Source: Pseudomonadota bacterium | Lineage (GTDB): Bacteria > Pseudomonadota > Gammaproteobacteria > Xanthomonadales > Rhodanobacteraceae | DNA: 7,490 nt | Reading direction: 5' to 3' | NCBI GenBank assembly: GCA_023430685.1 | Contig: JAEYZH010000189.1 | Location: 1 to 7,490 of the forward strand | In this document: positions 5,451 to 7,490 of the stretch, piece by piece | Position numbering within the stretch: the stretch's first letter is position 1 | How the letters are laid out: each line of letters opens with the position of its first letter | Translations under genes and position numbers: made by a program | Notes under the pieces: model-generated | What the model was told of the DNA's origin: nothing | Database searches by the model: none | What the model saw: only the letters and a program-made list of their open reading frames with translations

Positions 5451-6401
5451 ATGCCCCGAACCCTCGCCGTCCTGATGGATCCGATCGCCGCGATCCAGCC
5501 CAAGAAGGACACCACGCTCGCGATGCTGCTCGAAGCCCAGCGCCGCGGATACCTGCTGCACTACATGCGCCAGGGCGACCTCGCGATACGCGATGGCGTC
5601 GCCTGGTCGCGCCTCGCGCCGCTTGCGGTGCGCGACGACCCGCGCGACTGGTTCACGCTCGGCGAGCCGGCGTGGCGCGAACTCGGCGGCATCGACGTGG
5701 TGCTCGCGCGCAAGGACCCGCCGGTGGATGCGCAGTTCGTCTACGACACGATGGTGCTCGAACTCGCGCAACGCGCGGGCGCGCTCGTCGTGAACGATCC
5801 GCGCGGCCTGCGCGATGCCAACGAGAAGCTGTTCTCGCTGCATTTCCCGCAGTGCTGCCCGCCGACCGTGATCGCGCGCGACGCGCGCGATCTCAAGCGC
5901 TTCGTCGCCGAACAGGGCGAGGTGGTGCTGAAGCCGCTCGATGGCATGGGCGGGCGCAGCATCTTTCGCTCGCGCCACGGCGACAGCAACCTCAACGTGA
6001 TCCTCGAGACGCTGACCGGCAATGGCCAGGCGTTCGCGATCGCGCAGAAGTTCATTCCCGAGATCAGCGCGGGCGACAAGCGCATCCTGCTCGTCGACGG
6101 CGAACCGGTGCCCTACGCGCTCGCGCGCATCCCGCAGGGCGACGATTTCCGCGGCAACCTCGCCGCAGGCGGCAAGGGCGTGGGCGTGCCGCTGTCGGAA
6201 CGCGATCGCTGGATCGCGGCCGAAGTCGGGCCGGAACTCGTCCGTCGCGGCATGCGTTTCGTCGGCCTCGACGTGATCGGCGATTGGCTCACCGAAATCA
6301 ACGTCACCTCGCCGACCTGCGTGCGCGAACTCGACGCGCAGTTCGGCCTCAACATCGCCGGGCAGCTGTTCGATCGCATCGAAGCGACGGAGGCGGCATG
6401 A
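5451..6401 (+). CDS. gshB: Glutathione synthetase
   Basis: GshB catalyses the second step of glutathione synthesis in the cytoplasm: gamma-glutamylcysteine + glycine + ATP gives glutathione + ADP + phosphate. The product is 316 residues, the same length as E. coli GshB as I recall it. Family blocks are visible in order: MDPIAAIQPKKDTT (9-22) and MLLEAQRRGY (25-34) in the N-terminal domain, RKDPP (87-91), LRDANEKLF (120-128), then the ATP-grasp part with VVLKPLDGMGG (158-168), DGEPVPYALARIPQG (216-230), the glycine-rich RGNLAAGGKG (234-243) and the metal/substrate segment LTEINVTSPTC (280-290). I chose the ATG at 5451 because the family's N-terminus begins there and GGAA lies 6 bases upstream. 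The in-frame ATG at 5397 would add 18 Pro/Arg-rich residues. The gene is divergent from pilG, and its stop overlaps the next gene's start. No damage is seen. Confidence 0.97.
   Translation: MPRTLAVLMDPIAAIQPKKDTTLAMLLEAQRRGYLLHYMRQGDLAIRDGVAWSRLAPLAVRDDPRDWFTLGEPAWRELGGIDVVLARKDPPVDAQFVYDTMVLELAQRAGALVVNDPRGLRDANEKLFSLHFPQCCPPTVIARDARDLKRFVAEQGEVVLKPLDGMGGRSIFRSRHGDSNLNVILETLTGNGQAFAIAQKFIPEISAGDKRILLVDGEPVPYALARIPQGDDFRGNLAAGGKGVGVPLSERDRWIAAEVGPELVRRGMRFVGLDVIGDWLTEINVTSPTCVRELDAQFGLNIAGQLFDRIEATEAA
6389..6393 (+). promoter_or_regulatory. Ribosome binding site of the tonB-like gene
   Basis: GGAGG lies 4 bases before the ATG at 6398, inside the last codons of gshB. With the ATGA overlap it points to translational coupling of the two genes. 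Confidence 0.6.
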
Positions 6402-7258
6402 CCGCAGACAGCGGCGCCGTCGGCGCCGACCGGCTCGGCGTCACGCTGCTGTTCTCGCTGGTCGCTCACGCGGTGCTCGCGCTCGGCATCACGTTCCACT
6501 ACGAGAAAGCGCCGCCGCGCCTGCCCTCGCTCGACGTGATCCTCGTGCAGTCGGCCAACAGCGAAACGCCCGAGAAGGCCGACTTCATCGCGCAGGCGAG
6601 CAATGCGGGCGGAGGCGAATCGGACAAGGCGCATCGTCCGGCGCAGCCGATCTCGAGCGCGTTGCCCAAGCCGTTGCCGGGCGTCGCGCCGGTGCCGCTC
6701 GAGGACGGCGCGCCACGGCCGACGCCGCCGAGTCCGGTCGAGCGCCTGACGCAGCGCAAGTCCGATTTCAGCGTCACTACCGACCGCGAGGCGCAGGAAG
6801 CGCCGGAACTGCCGCTGGCCGAGCGCGAAGCCGAGCAGCGCCGGCTCGAGATGGCGCGCCTCGCACAGGAGATCCAGCGCGAGTCCGAGCAGTACGCGAA
6901 GCGCCCGAAGAAGAAGTACATCTCGGCGAACACGAAGGAATACGAATTCGCGGCCTACATGCGCGCCTGGGTCGCGCGCATCGAACGCATCGGCAACCTC
7001 AACTACCCCGACGAGGCGCGCCGGCGCCAGCTGCACGGCCAGCTCGTGCTCACGGTCGGTCTCGACCGGCAGGGCCGGGTCAAGAGCATCGACGTGATCC
7101 AGTCGAGCGGCCACAAGGTTCTCGACGACGCCGCCGAACGCATCGTGCGGCTGGCCGAGCCGTTCCCGGCACTGCCGGAGACGAAAGAGAAGGTCGACGA
7201 ACTGTACATCTCGCGCACGTGGCAGTTCCTGCCGGGGGACATCCTGCGCAATCGGTGA
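6398..7258 (+). CDS. TonB-family energy transducer (TonB3-like)
   Basis: This is an inner-membrane protein expected to pair with ExbB/ExbD and pass proton-motive force to an outer-membrane partner. The 286-residue product has a short cytoplasmic tail, one membrane anchor (about 12-34) with S20 and H24 at the S-x3-H spacing of the E. coli TonB anchor, and a long periplasmic part. That part has a Pro/Ala-rich stretch (about 80-115), a charged Glu/Arg helix likely to be coiled coil (about 141-168), a basic patch (RPKKKY) and a C-terminal TonB domain (about 185-283) with the YP motif at 203-204, LHGQLVLTVGLDRQGRV, and the end strand ISRTWQFLP. It overlaps gshB by ATGA. tonB3 lies next to gshB and pilG in P. 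aeruginosa and has been linked to twitching, so a pilus-related role is a reasonable guess. No exbB or exbD is in the window. I give no symbol because several TonB paralogues are likely. Confidence 0.88.
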   Translation: MTADSGAVGADRLGVTLLFSLVAHAVLALGITFHYEKAPPRLPSLDVILVQSANSETPEKADFIAQASNAGGGESDKAHRPAQPISSALPKPLPGVAPVPLEDGAPRPTPPSPVERLTQRKSDFSVTTDREAQEAPELPLAEREAEQRRLEMARLAQEIQRESEQYAKRPKKKYISANTKEYEFAAYMRAWVARIERIGNLNYPDEARRRQLHGQLVLTVGLDRQGRVKSIDVIQSSGHKVLDDAAERIVRLAEPFPALPETKEKVDELYISRTWQFLPGDILRNR

Positions 7259-7294
7259 GGGCTGAGGAGCGAGGGCCGAGGGGCGAGGGGCGAG
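7257..7294 (+). repeat. Left array of 7-base repeats (GAGGNNC, about 5 units)
   Basis: The units are GAGGGCT, GAGGAGC, GAGGGCC, GAGGGGC, GAGGGGC, then a partial GAG. The first unit begins with the last two bases of the tonB-like stop codon, so the array abuts the coding sequence. It is the reverse complement of the right array. The 18 bases at 7277-7294 pair perfectly with 7410-7427. Confidence 0.85.
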
Positions 7295-7490
7295 TGCGAC
7301 GTGACTTGCAGCTGGCACAGGCGTCGGTACACCGCAGTCAGGGACGGGCCATCCAAAGACACTCCGGCATGCCTCTCGCCTCTCGCCTCTCGCCTCTCGC
7401 CTCTCGCCTCTCGCCCCTCGCCCCTCGCCCCCTCGCCCCCTCGCCCCTCGCCCCTCCAAACGCATTCCCCTCGCGTAAAGCCACCGCGCG
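7259..7490. other. Non-coding tail after the tonB-like gene, made mostly of inverted heptad arrays
   Basis: These 232 bases have no credible gene. They hold the left array, a 76-base spacer of ordinary composition (7295-7370) that I do not recognise, the right array and a short unique end (7457-7490). No classical terminator with a T-run follows the tonB-like gene. The inverted arrays could form a large stem-loop that ends or stabilises the transcript. Confidence 0.55.
7371..7456 (+). repeat. Right array of 7-base tandem repeats (12 units)
   Basis: Six perfect GCCTCTC units are followed by two GCCCCTC, two GCCCCCTC (8 bases) and two GCCCCTC. The order (six identical units, then variant units in blocks) is what slippage or unequal exchange at a variable-number repeat would leave. 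GCCCCTC is the exact reverse complement of the GAGGGGC unit of the left array. Confidence 0.9.

Noticed and set aside
5324..6397. N-terminal extension of the tonB-like frame back through gshB
   Set aside because: The frame is open only because of base composition; its translation over gshB is Arg-rich noise. The TonB-like protein starts naturally at 6398 with a membrane anchor.
7371..7456. CRISPR array
   Set aside because: The repeats are only 7-8 bases with no spacers between units, so this is a simple tandem repeat.
6113..7465. A 450-codon minus-strand frame over the tonB-like gene and the repeats
   Set aside because: It begins inside the heptad arrays, giving repetitive Arg/Gly/Glu residues, and continues as the antisense of the TonB-like gene and gshB.

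Overview
The window looks like part of a GC-rich gammaproteobacterial chromosome, most likely a member of the Xanthomonadaceae (Lysobacter/Luteimonas/Xanthomonas relatives). This placement is inferred from base composition, from the PilG, PilI, PilJ, ChpA, GshB and TonB-like sequences as I remember the families, and from gene order. It is core housekeeping and motility DNA, not an accessory island.

Two divergent transcription units share a roughly 400-bp control region (about 5045-5450). The leftward unit is a chemosensory operon of the Pil-Chp type, which controls type IV pilus twitching motility: pilG (response regulator, 4646-5044), pilI (CheW-like adaptor, 3975-4523), pilJ (membrane chemoreceptor, 1883-3916) and the first 591 residues of chpA/pilL (hybrid histidine kinase, 1-1775, running off the left edge). 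PilJ would sense at the membrane, PilI would couple it to the ChpA kinase, and ChpA would phosphorylate PilG, which feeds into pilus extension and cAMP signalling in Pseudomonas. The pilH and pilK genes, which sit inside the P. aeruginosa cluster, are absent from their usual positions.

The rightward unit is gshB (glutathione synthetase, 5451-6401) overlapped by 4 bases by a TonB-family energy transducer gene (6398-7258). The same neighbours, tonB3 and gshB, lie beside pilG in P. aeruginosa, where tonB3 has been tied to twitching motility.

The control region has a good sigma-70-type promoter for pilG (TTGACA, 18 bp, GATAAG on the minus strand), a GATAAT hexamer in the gshB direction inside a 13-bp palindrome, a second perfect 12-bp palindrome, and a 15-bp inverted repeat in the pilG leader. 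Downstream of the tonB-like gene (7257-7456) is an unusual pair of inverted arrays of 7-base repeats (5 units, 76-bp spacer, 12 units).

I see no clearly new biological system. The points most worth a second look are the start of pilI, where a strong ribosome binding site and ATG lie out of frame with the gene, the inverted heptad arrays, and the palindromes between the divergent units.
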